From: WSXY01 sp038325105
GTDB taxonomy: Bacteria; Actinomycetota; Coriobacteriia; Anaerosomatales; Anaerosomataceae
DNA length: 20,835 nucleotides
Direction of reading: 5' to 3'
Assembly (NCBI GenBank): GCA_038325105.1
Contig: JBBQIR010000038.1
Coordinates: forward strand, 1-20,835
Shown: positions 1 to 7,796 of the stretch, one piece after another
How positions within the stretch are numbered: the first letter of the stretch is position 1
Layout: each line of letters opens with the position of its first letter
Notes under the pieces: model-generated
What the model was told of the DNA's origin: nothing
Seen by the model: only the letters and a program-made list of their open reading frames with translations
Database searches by the model: none
Position numbers and translations under genes: made by a program

Positions 1-635
1 AGCAGCCCACGTGCGAGCGGGCTGTAGGCAAGCGTCGTCAGCCCGGCCTCACGGCAATACGGCAGCACGTCCTCCTCGGACATGCGCTCGAAGACGTTGT
101 AGCGGAACTGCGACGCGTCAAGTCCGCCGCCACGTGCGAACGTCCCCATCTGCTCGGCCGAGTAGTTGCACACGCCTATCGCCCGCACCAGACCCTCATC
201 GCGAAGTGCCGTGAGGGCCGCTGAGGTCTCCTCTAGCGGCACGGCGGGGTCTGGCCAGTGCACCTGGTAGAGATCGATGTAGTCGGTCTGCAGACGGCGA
301 AGGGAGTCCTCGAGCTCCTGGCGAATCCTCTTCGGCGACGAGTCGCGATATGGCTCATGCGCGTCGTCCCACGAGAGTCCGAGTTTCGTCGCGATCACGA
401 CGTCGGTCCGGGCACCGCGTTTCGCGAGCACGTCGCCCACGAGCGTCTCTGAGAGTCCGAAGCCGTACACGGGGGCGGTATCTATGATGTCCACGCCCGA
501 GTCGAGCGCTACCTCGATGGTGTCGCGCGCGTCCTGTTCGTCGGCACCGCCCCACATCCACCCGCCCATGGACCATGTGCCAAGGGCAACGCGCGACACG
601 TCTCTACTGAGCGATGGCAGCCAGATGCGTTCCAT
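1..635 (-). CDS. Aldo/keto reductase, 5' part only (runs off left edge)
   Basis: Reading leftward from an ATG at 633-635, the frame stays open for 211 codons to the window edge, so the C-terminal part is missing. The protein opens MERIWLPSLSRDVSRVALGT. All four AKR catalytic residues are visible: Asp52 (IIDTAPVYG), Tyr57, Lys84 (ATKLGLS) and His126 (YQVHWPDP). This is the NADPH-binding TIM-barrel oxidoreductase family, which reduces aldehydes and ketones. The GTWSMGGWMWGG start and the DTAPVYGFGLSE stretch resemble the bacterial YghZ/Tas-like and general-stress AKR groups rather than an enzyme of known substrate. A ribosome site GGAGGT lies 5 bases before the ATG and fixes the start. The gene follows the pst terminator in the same direction, so it is probably its own transcription unit. 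The substrate cannot be told from sequence. Confidence 0.93.
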   Translation of the reverse strand, partial: MERIWLPSLSRDVSRVALGTWSMGGWMWGGADEQDARDTIEVALDSGVDIIDTAPVYGFGLSETLVGDVLAKRGARTDVVIATKLGLSWDDAHEPYRDSSPKRIRQELEDSLRRLQTDYIDLYQVHWPDPAVPLEETSAALTALRDEGLVRAIGVCNYSAEQMGTFARGGGLDASQFRYNVFERMSEEDVLPYCREAGLTTLAYSPLARGL

Positions 636-818
636 ATCGACCTCCGATTCGACTTCTTCGGATTCTACCCAAGAAATTGGCACGCACGTTGCTTACTTAC
701 ATTTCGAGTAGTGCGACCTGTACCCATCCCTCCCCCCTCGGGCACAGGGACGCCGCTCGACAGAACGGGGCGCGTCCCCCACGCGCCTCGTTTGATTTCC
801 GGGGTTTCCTGGAAAACG
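636..818. other. Gap between the aldo/keto reductase and the pst terminator
   Basis: I see no credible gene here. Reading on the minus strand toward the reductase there is a -10-like TAGAAT (plus positions 662-667), but no recognisable -35 at 16 to 19 bases from it, so a promoter is possible but not demonstrated. The GGAGGT ribosome site of the reductase is at the left end. The middle (about 720-780) is G/C-rich with runs of C and G and no convincing fold. Confidence 0.4.
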
Positions 819-850
819 AGAACGGCCCGCCTCCCCCGGCGGGCCGTTCT
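819..850 (-). terminator. Rho-independent terminator of the pst operon
   Basis: A perfect 13-bp inverted repeat (819-831 and 838-850, arm AGAACGGCCCGCC) encloses a 6-base loop. In the minus direction the hairpin starts 20 bases after the pstB stop codon and is followed by CGTTTTCC, a short T tract. On the plus strand it is followed by GCTTGCTG, so it is directional and ends the pst transcript before the reductase gene. Confidence 0.85.
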
Positions 851-869
851 GCTTGCTGACCGCGGTACC

Positions 870-1703
870 CTATCCGAACCGGCCGGTGATGTACGACTCG
901 GTGCGCTTGTCCTCGGGATTCGTGAACATGCGCTTCGTATCACCCATCTCGACGAGATGTGCCGGCTGATCCATCGACTCGCGCAGCATGAATGCGGTCT
1001 GGTCCGAGATCCGGGCGGCCTGCTGCATGTTGTGCGTGACGATTACGATCGTGACCATGTCTTTGAGCTCCGCGATGGTGTCTTCGATCTGCTGCGTCGA
1101 GATAGGGTCGAGCGCCGAGGCGGGCTCATCCATAAGCAGCACCTCCGGCTTCGTCGCAAGAGCGCGCGCAATGCAGAGACGCTGCTGCTGGCCACCCGAA
1201 AGCTCGAACGCGTGCTTCTTGAGGTGATTCCGGACTTCGTCCCACAAAGCAGCGTCCTTGAGCGCGGATTCGATGATTGCGTCCAGGTCATCGCGCTTAC
1301 GAATACCCTGGGTCCTCGGTCCGAAAGCGACATTGTCGTAAATCGACATCGGGAAGGGATTCGGCCGCTGGAAGACCTGCCCGACACGCGTCCGGAGGTC
1401 GACGGGGTCGACGCCCTTCTGGTAGATGTCGAGTCCGTCGAGCGTGATCGTACCGCCCACCCGGACGTTGCCGAACTCGTCGTTCATTCGGTTGAGACAA
1501 CGAAGAAGCGTGGACTTGCCACAGCCCGACGGTCCGATGAGCGCTGTGACCGCGCGCGACGGGATAAGCATGCCCACTCCCGCGATGACGGTTTCGCTCC
1601 CGTACGCGACAGAAACCTCCGAAAGCGCAAAACTGCCTGAGACCGCTTCAGACGTCGTCGCCGAGGGGCGCACCCGCTCGTACGTAGCGAATGGCGCATC
1701 CAT
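870..1703 (-). CDS. pstB: Phosphate ABC transporter ATP-binding protein PstB
   Basis: This is the cytoplasmic ATPase that powers phosphate import through PstC/PstA. The order of ABC motifs is complete: Walker A GPSGCGKST (Lys63 with the start used here), a Q-loop in VGQVFQRPNPFPMSIYDN, the signature LSGGQQQRL, Walker B VLLMDEPASALDP, and the H-loop VTHNM. QRPNPFPMSIYDN and the ending ESYITGRFG are typical of PstB. The 277-residue length fits the family. The ATG at 1703 is preferred because GAGGAGGT sits 4 to 5 bases before it. An ATG at 1730 (nine codons earlier) overlaps the pstA stop as TGATG and would give a translationally coupled start, so it is a real alternative. It is the last gene of the operon before the terminator; no phoU follows. 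Confidence 0.96.
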   Translation of the reverse strand: MDAPFATYERVRPSATTSEAVSGSFALSEVSVAYGSETVIAGVGMLIPSRAVTALIGPSGCGKSTLLRCLNRMNDEFGNVRVGGTITLDGLDIYQKGVDPVDLRTRVGQVFQRPNPFPMSIYDNVAFGPRTQGIRKRDDLDAIIESALKDAALWDEVRNHLKKHAFELSGGQQQRLCIARALATKPEVLLMDEPASALDPISTQQIEDTIAELKDMVTIVIVTHNMQQAARISDQTAFMLRESMDQPAHLVEMGDTKRMFTNPEDKRTESYITGRFG

Positions 1704-1729
1704 CGCGACCTCCTCGAGAACCGCTGACA

Positions 1730-2611
1730 TCACCACTTGACCTTCTTTCTTTGGACCGAGCGCCAGGCCGCAGCGATCATGCTGACGACGCTGACACCTA
1801 CCACGAGCACGAATGCGGTTCCCCAGGTGATCTCGGGGGGTACGTTGGGCACTTGTGTTGCCAGCACATAGAGGTGATACGGCAAAGACATGTACTGGGA
1901 CGAAACCGAGTCCGGGAGCGTCGGCAAGAAGAACGCCGCGCCCGTCACGAGGATCGGTGCAGTCTCACCTGCCGCACGAGAGAGGCCAAGGATCGAGCCC
2001 GTCACGATCCCGGGCGCCGCGGCCGGGAGCACGACCTTCGATATCGCGCGCCAACGGGTAGCACCGAGTGCAAGCGCTGCCTGCCGCAAATCGGCGGGAA
2101 TCTGCCGCAGCGCCTCCTCGGTGGTCGTGATGATGACCGGCAGTGTAAGACAGGTCAGCGTGAGCGCGGATGCCAGCAGTGACTTGCCGATCTGCATGAG
2201 CAGTACGAACACTGCGAGCCCGAAGAGGCCGTAGACGATCGACGGCACCCCGGCCATGTTCGCAATCGAGAGGCGCACGATGCGCGTGACGAGATTCTTC
2301 GGGGCGTACTCCGACAGGTAGATGCCGGCCATGATCCCGAGCGGCAGCACGAGCACGGCCGTCAGGGTCACCAGCATCAGCGTCCCCACGATGACCGGGA
2401 AGATGCCGCCTGCGCGCATCCCCATGCCCGGGTTCGAGAACAGGAAATCGAGGCTGATACCGGGCAACCCGGCAACGATGATCTTGCCGAGGACGAACAC
2501 CGCCGCGCCAATGACAAGTGCAACGCAGGCACCTGTCACGACCTTCATGACCGCCTCGGCAAGGCGCGCACGCTGCGCGCGGGCCGTTCTGGTGCTGCCT
2601 CTCGGATTCAT
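1730..2611 (-). CDS. pstA: Phosphate ABC transporter permease PstA
   Basis: This is one of the two membrane permeases of the Pst importer. The 293-residue protein has about six hydrophobic segments (first near residues 22-45, last near 260-280) and the EAA coupling loop that contacts PstB, seen as EEALRQIPADLRQAALALGA. NMAGVPSIVYGLFGLAVFV and SRAAGETAPI are characteristic of PstA. The ATG at 2611 is chosen because it overlaps the pstC stop as ATGA, the usual coupling in this operon; a GTG three codons upstream (2620) is open but lies inside pstC. The gene ends in VQRKKVKW, overlapping the possible early starts of pstB. It should form a heterodimer with PstC. Confidence 0.95.
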   Translation of the reverse strand: MNPRGSTRTARAQRARLAEAVMKVVTGACVALVIGAAVFVLGKIIVAGLPGISLDFLFSNPGMGMRAGGIFPVIVGTLMLVTLTAVLVLPLGIMAGIYLSEYAPKNLVTRIVRLSIANMAGVPSIVYGLFGLAVFVLLMQIGKSLLASALTLTCLTLPVIITTTEEALRQIPADLRQAALALGATRWRAISKVVLPAAAPGIVTGSILGLSRAAGETAPILVTGAAFFLPTLPDSVSSQYMSLPYHLYVLATQVPNVPPEITWGTAFVLVVGVSVVSMIAAAWRSVQRKKVKW

Positions 2612-3537
2612 CGGCGCCACCGCTTGCGCTGCCGCTCAAGCACCAGGTCCGCGGCCAAGTTGATCGCGAACGTGATCCCGAACAGCACGAGACCCACTCC
2701 GAACAGCACCGAGTAGTGCAGACCACCGAAGACGACCTCGCCCATCTCGGCTGCGATCGTGCCAGTCATGGTCCGAACGGACTCGAATACGCTGCCGGGT
2801 ATCACAGCTGCGTTTCCCGTGAGCATGAGGACCGCCATCGTCTCTCCGATCGCCCGGCCAAGGCCGAGCATGACCCCGGCGAAGATGCCCGAACTTGCGG
2901 ATGGCACGACCACCTTATAGACGGTCTGCCAGCGCGTGTTGCCAAGCGCAAGCGAGCCCTGACGCAAGGCGTCCGGAACCGCATGCAGTGCGTCTTCGGA
3001 AATCGAGATCACGGTCGGAAGACTCATCACACCGAGCACGATACCGCCGGTGAGAGCCGTCATACCCGACGTGAGCCCGAACGTGTCTTTCACCAGCGGT
3101 ATCAGGACCGCAACCCCGAGGAACCCGTAGACGACAGATGGCACGGCGGCCATGAACTCAATGACCGACTTCATAGCCTCCTTGAACCAGCCTGCGGAGA
3201 ACTCCGAGATGAACACCGCCGCGCCGATACCGATCGGCACGAAGACGACGAGCGCGACGGCGGTGACCAAGAGCGATCCGACGATGAGCGGGACAAAACC
3301 GAAGATCTTGGGCGTCCCGGTCGGAAACCACGCGGTGCTGGTCAGCATCGTGCCGAGGCCCACCTCGGTCATGCCGCGACGGGCCTCGATGAAGAGGAAG
3401 ACCGCGATAGCCGCGAGGATGACGATGGAAAGCAGCCCGGCACCGTAAACGAGCGAACGGACAACGGCCTCGGCCGCGCGACGTCTCGTCGCACGGCCGA
3501 GGTGCCGTCCCGCCATATCGGTGGGATTCACCGTCAT
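2608..3537 (-). CDS. pstC: Phosphate ABC transporter permease PstC
   Basis: This 309-residue integral membrane permease pairs with PstA. A basic N-terminus (ATRRRAAEAVVRS) precedes the first membrane helix (about residues 30-52). PSVVYGFLG and the EAA loop SEDALHAVPDALRQGSLALG followed by GRAIGETMAVLM are PstC hallmarks. The permease domain covers roughly residues 85-300. The gene starts 15 bases after the pstS stop codon with only a weak ribosome site (AGGA about 14 bases upstream), which suggests that its translation depends on pstS, and it overlaps pstA by four bases. No truncation or frameshift is visible. Confidence 0.95.
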   Translation of the reverse strand: MTVNPTDMAGRHLGRATRRRAAEAVVRSLVYGAGLLSIVILAAIAVFLFIEARRGMTEVGLGTMLTSTAWFPTGTPKIFGFVPLIVGSLLVTAVALVVFVPIGIGAAVFISEFSAGWFKEAMKSVIEFMAAVPSVVYGFLGVAVLIPLVKDTFGLTSGMTALTGGIVLGVMSLPTVISISEDALHAVPDALRQGSLALGNTRWQTVYKVVVPSASSGIFAGVMLGLGRAIGETMAVLMLTGNAAVIPGSVFESVRTMTGTIAAEMGEVVFGGLHYSVLFGVGLVLFGITFAINLAADLVLERQRKRWRR

Positions 3538-3552
3538 CGAATGCCGCTCGTC

Positions 3553-4437
3553 CTACTGGACGGGGACGAAGCCCTCGTCCTCGACGACCTTCTGCCCGGC
3601 AGGGCTGAGGATCCAATCAAGGAAGGACTTCATCGCACCGGACACTTCGCCGTTGCTGTACATGTACAACCCGCGGCTGATCTTGTACGTCCCGTCCAGC
3701 ACGGACTCAACGGATGCCGCCACGCCCTCGACCTTGAGGACCTTGATGCTCGGCGCGACATAGCCCACGCCCACGTAGCCGATCGCACCATCGTTGGCGG
3801 CGGTCTCATCGACGATCGCCTGGGTCGACGGCAGGAGCTTGGCGCTTGATGCGTAGTTCTTGTCCTTGCCGACGACCTCTTCCTTGAAGTACTCGTACGT
3901 GCCAGAGGAAGAGTCCCGGGAGAGGATCACGATCGCCTTATCGGCGCCGCCAACCTCTTTCCAGTTCTTGATCTCGCCGCGGTAGATCTTGCCGATCTGC
4001 TCGATCGTCAGGTCCGCCACTGCATTCGACGGGTGCGCGATGACCGCGATGCCGTCGCGTGCAACAGTGTGCTCCACGGGAGTCACACCGTTGGCCTTCG
4101 CCTGCTCGGTCTCTTCATCCTTCATTTTGCGGGAGGCGTTCGCGTAATCGACCGTCTTGTTGATGAGCGACGCGATGCCCGTACCCGAGCCACCGCCCTT
4201 GACGGCGATCATGACGCCGGGGTTCTCGGTCATGAACTCCTGCGACCATGCTGTCGAGAGGTTCACGAGCGTGTCGGAGCCTTCGATGTTGATCGTTCCG
4301 GTTAGCTCGGCCTCAGCCGTTTCCGTCGTACCGGTCGAGCCGCTGTCTGCGGCCTTAGTGCCACAACCCGTGAGTCCGAACGCGCCCAATGCCAGAGCGG
4401 CGACCAGACCGAACGCCATGACCTTCTTCACCTTCAC
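3553..4437 (-). CDS. pstS: Phosphate-binding lipoprotein PstS
   Basis: This extracellular solute-binding protein captures phosphate and hands it to PstC/PstA. The 294-residue precursor has a lipoprotein signal peptide (MKVKKVMAFGLVAALALGAF) and a lipobox LTGC, so Cys25 should be lipidated and the mature protein anchored outside the membrane. A Ser/Thr/Gly-rich spacer (about 26-44) follows. Phosphate-ligand regions are visible: EGSDTLVNL, GGGSGTGIASL and SRDSSSGTYEYF. The start is a GTG at 4437 with AAGGAG eight bases upstream. It is the first gene of the operon, downstream of the PhoP-box-like repeats, so it is expected to be the most strongly induced under phosphate limitation. Confidence 0.95.
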   Translation of the reverse strand: MKVKKVMAFGLVAALALGAFGLTGCGTKAADSGSTGTTETAEAELTGTINIEGSDTLVNLSTAWSQEFMTENPGVMIAVKGGGSGTGIASLINKTVDYANASRKMKDEETEQAKANGVTPVEHTVARDGIAVIAHPSNAVADLTIEQIGKIYRGEIKNWKEVGGADKAIVILSRDSSSGTYEYFKEEVVGKDKNYASSAKLLPSTQAIVDETAANDGAIGYVGVGYVAPSIKVLKVEGVAASVESVLDGTYKISRGLYMYSNGEVSGAMKSFLDWILSPAGQKVVEDEGFVPVQ

Positions 4438-4554
4438 CGGTCCTTCTCCTTGTGTCGACTGTATGAATCGGCCGGCGTCGGTTGCCGGACATGCTTATCG
4501 TACGGAGGCGGTCACCCCAAGTGGTTGCACGCCTGTAAAACCTGGGCACACTAT
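4438..4554 (-). promoter_or_regulatory. pstS leader region
   Basis: This untranslated stretch lies between the PhoP-box-like repeats and the pstS start. It contains a 5-bp inverted repeat CCGGC-N7-GCCGG (4472-4488) that could form a small hairpin in the leader RNA, and the AAGGAG ribosome site. I could not pick a convincing minus-strand -10; TACGAT (around 4497-4502) is the best-looking candidate, without a clear -35, as would be expected for an activator-dependent promoter. Confidence 0.4.
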
Positions 4555-4583
4555 TGTGAAAGATTTGTTAAATCCATTTGAAT
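4554..4583 (+). promoter_or_regulatory. Candidate promoter of the response-regulator/kinase operon
   Basis: A -35-like TTGTGA (4554-4559) and a -10-like TTGAAT (4578-4583) are separated by 18 bases; each matches four of six consensus positions. They overlap the three PhoP-box-like repeats completely, which would fit autoregulation. The leader to the GTG at 4640 would be about 50 bases. Confidence 0.4.
4555..4582 (-). promoter_or_regulatory. Three PhoP-box-like direct repeats between pstS and the response-regulator gene
   Basis: Read on the minus strand the sequence is TTCAAA-N5-TTAACA-N5-TTCACA, three hexamers with an exact 11-bp period (plus positions 4577-4582, 4566-4571, 4555-4560). Known PhoP sites of the Bacillus type are TT(A/C/T)A-rich hexamers spaced by five bases. 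The region is the only clearly AT-rich patch between the two divergent units. It lies about 120 bp from the pstS start and about 60 bp from the regulator start, so a bound PhoP dimer array could serve both. The repeat is visible directly; the binding protein is inferred from the neighbours. Confidence 0.65.
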
Positions 4584-4639
4584 AGGGGAACATCCACGTC
4601 ATGATGGGCGCGTAGCCCGAGCGACCGACCGGAGGAACA

Positions 4640-5350
4640 GTGTCGAAGATACTCATCGTTGAGGACGACCCGATCATCCGTCAGACAGTGGACTACGCCC
4701 TTCGTCGGGCGGGCTTCGACACGCTCACGTCCGCCGAGGGTCCTGAGGGTCTGCAGATCGCGCTCACACAGGCACCCGACCTCATCCTGCTTGATCTTAT
4801 GCTCCCCGGTATCGACGGCTACCAGTTTGCCGAACAGTTGCGGCGAAAGGACAAAGACGTCGCTATCATCATGGTCACCGCGCTCGACCAGGAGCGTGAC
4901 AAGGTGCGGGGACTCGACGCCGGTGCCGACGACTACATCACCAAACCGTTCTCGATGGAGGAGATGCTCGCCCGCGTTCGTGCGAACCTGCGCCGCGTGC
5001 GCGAGCGACAGATACTCGCGGAAGAGACGATCATCGAAACGGGTGACCTGGTGATCGAACCGGGACAAGTCCGTGCAACAGTCGCGGGAACACCCGCCCG
5101 CCTGCGGCTCAAGGAGTTCCAGCTCCTGGTCGCGCTCGCCTCGCATCCCGGTCTGCTCATGTCGCGCCAACGGCTCGCGAGCGAGGTGTGGGGCTACGAC
5201 TTCCTGCCGTCGTCTCGCACCATCGACGTCCACATCCGGCGCCTACGACAGGCTGTTGAGGAACCCTCGGCATTCGTATACGTGCACACCGTCCACGGTG
5301 TCGGCTACCGCTTCGAGGCGATACCGAAGGTCGGCGACAAATCGTCATGA
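4640..5350 (+). CDS. phoP: OmpR/PhoP-family response regulator
   Basis: This is a two-domain transcription regulator of 236 residues. The receiver domain (about 1-120) has the acidic pair Asp9-Asp10, the phospho-acceptor Asp52 in LILLDLMLPG, Thr80 and Lys102 (DDYITKPFS). The C-terminal winged helix (about 135-230) has the OmpR-type recognition region (SSRTIDVHIRRLRQ) and ends with the usual VHGVGYRF wing. The start is GTG with GGAGG four bases upstream. It overlaps the kinase gene by ATGA, so the two form a pair. Divergence from pstSCAB across PhoP-box-like repeats supports PhoP as its identity. The family is certain; the phosphate role is inferred from context. Confidence 0.9.
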   Translation: MSKILIVEDDPIIRQTVDYALRRAGFDTLTSAEGPEGLQIALTQAPDLILLDLMLPGIDGYQFAEQLRRKDKDVAIIMVTALDQERDKVRGLDAGADDYITKPFSMEEMLARVRANLRRVRERQILAEETIIETGDLVIEPGQVRATVAGTPARLRLKEFQLLVALASHPGLLMSRQRLASEVWGYDFLPSSRTIDVHIRRLRQAVEEPSAFVYVHTVHGVGYRFEAIPKVGDKSS

Positions 5351-7107
5351 CTCACCGAACACGAAGGATCGACTCATACCGGCTCAGGCTCGTGTTCGGC
5401 TACGTCGCCGTCGTCGCCGTAATCGCAGGGGCATGGGCGTGGAGCCTCTACGGACCGCTCACCGACGCTGTCATCGAGCAGCAGCAGGCGCACCTGCAAA
5501 GCGTCGCGCAGGCAGGCGTGCTCGTTGTCGCCGAGTCGTCGGCAACGCCCGAGTTGACGGTCAGCCGCCTGGTCGCTCGCACCGATCTACGGATGACGGT
5601 CGTTACGGCCGATGGCACCGTACTCGCGGACTCGATGGAGGACCCTGCGGCGATGGGCTATCACGGTGACCGGCCGGAGATCATCGCTGCGCTCGCCGGC
5701 GATGTCGGCCGGGACGTTCGTCGCTCGGCCACGCAGGGCGTTGAGCAGATGTACGTCGCTGTCCCCGCAACCTACGACGGCGAGCGCGTGGCACTTCGCG
5801 TCTCGGAGTCGCTCGCCAAGATCAGCGAGCTCTCCGCCGATGCGCGCAGGACGGGCCTCCTGCTCCTCGCTCTCTCGGTCGTCCTCGCGCTGATGGTCGC
5901 GGTCCGCTCCGCGACGAGCACGGCGCGCCCGGTAGAGCGACTCGCCGACGCTGCCTGCGCGATGGCCGCAGGCGACCTGACGTCGAACGTGCAAGGCGAG
6001 CAGGGTGCGCTCGAGCCGCTCTCGGTGGCCCTTGCAGACCTGCGCACGCAGATGCGTGCCCGCATCGGCGATCTCGAGAGCGAGCAGCGCAACCTCCGCA
6101 CGGTGCTCGATGGTCTGGACGACGCGGTACTGCTGCTCGACGGCTCGCACGTTCGCCTGGTGAACCGAGCGACAACGACGATATTCCGGACTACCGTCAC
6201 CGAGATCCGGGATCGTGACATCACTCTGGCTGGTCTGCCGGCATCACTTACCTCTGCGATTGCCGAGGCGATCGGCGGAAGCGGCGGCACCGTGCGCGAA
6301 CTCGGTCCCGACCCCCTGCAGCGCTACTTCCGCCTGGTCGTGGTGCCACTCGACGCCGCCGAGGGAACCGCACGTCACCTGGTGGTGATTTCGGATGTGA
6401 CCGACCGCATGCGACTGGAAAGCATGCGCCGGGACTTCGTCGCCAACGCCTCTCACGAACTCAAGACGCCGACCACGGGTATCCTGCTTCTGGCTGAGTC
6501 CGCCTCGCACGCAGCTGCCGACGGCGACACCGGGCAGGCGCTTGCGTTCCTCGGGCAGATCGCGGCAGAGGCCGCACGACTGCGGCAGCTCGTGCTCGAC
6601 TTGCTCGACTTGTCCAGACTGGAGAGCACGTCGCCCGCAGACGGTGTTACCGATATGCGCCAGGCGATCGACCTCACGCTCTCGGCCCACCGTCGCGCCG
6701 CCAACGCTCGCGGGCTCACGCTCGACGCCGACTTCTCTGCGACCGAAGGCATCGACGTCTACGCGACCGCCGACGCGACCGACGTTGCCGTCGCGCTCGA
6801 CAACCTGCTCGCGAACGCCATCGCTTACACCGAGACCGGCGGCGTGCGCGTCGCGCTCTCGGCGGCGGATACCACCATTGCGGTCGAGGTGACGGACACC
6901 GGGCTCGGCATACCGGCCAAGGACTTGCCGCGGGTCTTCGAGCGGTTCTACCGGGTCGACAGGTCGCGCACGCGAGACAGCGGCGGGACTGGTCTCGGGT
7001 TGGCGCTCGTGCGACACGTCGTCGAGCGTGCGGGTGGAACTGCGGAAATCGAATCGCGGCCCGGCTCCGGCACGACCGTGACCATTACGCTGCCCCGTGC
7101 GCGCTAG
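5347..7107 (+). CDS. phoR: PhoR-like membrane sensor histidine kinase
   Basis: The 586-residue kinase should phosphorylate the upstream regulator. Order of parts: transmembrane helix (about 14-34), an extracytoplasmic sensor region of about 130 residues, second helix (about 169-188), HAMP linker (about 189-241) with VERLADAACAMAAGDLT, PAS-like domain (about 250-350), HisKA with SHELKTP (His370), and the ATPase domain with the N box DNLLANAI (Asp485, Asn486), G1 DTGLGIP (Asp517), F box FERFYRVD and G2 GGTGLGL (from 546). All catalytic motifs are intact. TM-sensor-TM-HAMP-PAS-HisKA-HATPase is the architecture of Gram-positive PhoR. The ATG overlaps the regulator stop codon. Its own TAG stop lies in a CTAG shared with the convergent PAP2 gene. 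The sensed signal is inferred from the pst neighbourhood, where phosphate status is usually read through Pst and PhoU. Confidence 0.9.
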   Translation: MTHRTRRIDSYRLRLVFGYVAVVAVIAGAWAWSLYGPLTDAVIEQQQAHLQSVAQAGVLVVAESSATPELTVSRLVARTDLRMTVVTADGTVLADSMEDPAAMGYHGDRPEIIAALAGDVGRDVRRSATQGVEQMYVAVPATYDGERVALRVSESLAKISELSADARRTGLLLLALSVVLALMVAVRSATSTARPVERLADAACAMAAGDLTSNVQGEQGALEPLSVALADLRTQMRARIGDLESEQRNLRTVLDGLDDAVLLLDGSHVRLVNRATTTIFRTTVTEIRDRDITLAGLPASLTSAIAEAIGGSGGTVRELGPDPLQRYFRLVVVPLDAAEGTARHLVVISDVTDRMRLESMRRDFVANASHELKTPTTGILLLAESASHAAADGDTGQALAFLGQIAAEAARLRQLVLDLLDLSRLESTSPADGVTDMRQAIDLTLSAHRRAANARGLTLDADFSATEGIDVYATADATDVAVALDNLLANAIAYTETGGVRVALSAADTTIAVEVTDTGLGIPAKDLPRVFERFYRVDRSRTRDSGGTGLGLALVRHVVERAGGTAEIESRPGSGTTVTITLPRAR

Positions 7108-7793
7108 GAGTCGCGCTTGCTGATGCTCGTCTTGAGGATGTAGACGCCGGTCGTTGTCGTCATGATGGCGCTGCCGAGCAACCAGCTCCCGAAGATGTCG
7201 CCGAGATAGTGGACCCCGAGGTACACACGGGAGAGCGAAACGGCGACGATGATCGCGATGCAGACGCCCGAGATGAGTATCTTGTCCCGGAGCCGCAGAC
7301 CCTCCTCGACCGTCAGCACGAGGAACACGAGCGTGCCGAAGAACAGGAACGCGCCGAGCGCGTGACCGGACGGGAAACTGAAGGTCGTCGGCTGGGGAAT
7401 CCGGGCGTACTCGAGGGCCGGGCGCAAGCGGCCAGCGATCGGTTTGATGATCTCGCCGAGGAGCGGTCCGAACACCATCGTGCCCAGCAGTAGAATCGCC
7501 TCGGGACGCATACGGCGCCAGAGGAACCACGCGCAGACCGCGAGCGTCAGCATCGACATGATGGTGGTCCCGCCGAGTGTGGTGAACGCGACGGCGATCG
7601 TGTCGTTCATGGGGTTCGCCAGCGCGCGAATCGCGGCGGAAAGGCTGCGGTCGAACGCCACGAGGTCCGGCAGGAACACGAGCATCGCCCAAAGCGCAGC
7701 GAAACCGACAATCGCAAGTCCGGACAGGATCACGAGCGCGCCGGGGCGCGTGTCGCGACGCCAGGAGTCTCTTCGTCCAAGCGTCATCGGCAT
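7104..7793 (-). CDS. PAP2-family membrane phosphatase
   Basis: This 229-residue integral membrane protein belongs to the PAP2 superfamily, which removes phosphate from lipid phosphates such as undecaprenyl pyrophosphate or phosphatidic acid. The tripartite active site is complete: KPIAGRLRP (Lys117, Arg124), FPSGH (Ser142, His144) and SRVYLGVHYLGD (Arg189, His195, Asp199). About six hydrophobic segments are visible, the first at roughly 18-41. It starts three bases after the pyrophosphatase stop codon (GGGGGG just upstream serves as ribosome site; a second ATG two codons later is possible), so it is the last gene of that operon. The stop codon lies in the CTAG shared with the convergent kinase gene. 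Recycling of undecaprenyl pyrophosphate would suit a cell making glycans from lipid carriers, but the substrate is not shown. Confidence 0.88.
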   Translation of the reverse strand: MPMTLGRRDSWRRDTRPGALVILSGLAIVGFAALWAMLVFLPDLVAFDRSLSAAIRALANPMNDTIAVAFTTLGGTTIMSMLTLAVCAWFLWRRMRPEAILLLGTMVFGPLLGEIIKPIAGRLRPALEYARIPQPTTFSFPSGHALGAFLFFGTLVFLVLTVEEGLRLRDKILISGVCIAIIVAVSLSRVYLGVHYLGDIFGSWLLGSAIMTTTTGVYILKTSISKRDS

Positions 7794-7796
7794 CGT

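Noticed and set aside
711..1640. A 309-codon plus-strand frame over the terminator and pstB
   Set aside because: It would have to translate through the terminator hairpin and is antisense to a complete ABC ATPase.
2716..3849. A 377-codon plus-strand frame opposite pstC and pstS
   Set aside because: His/Asp/Arg-rich shadow composition; the minus strand has full PstC and PstS signatures.
4472..4488. Hairpin in the pstS leader as a possible riboswitch
   Set aside because: A 5-bp stem is too small and lacks any known aptamer features; it is noted only as part of the leader.
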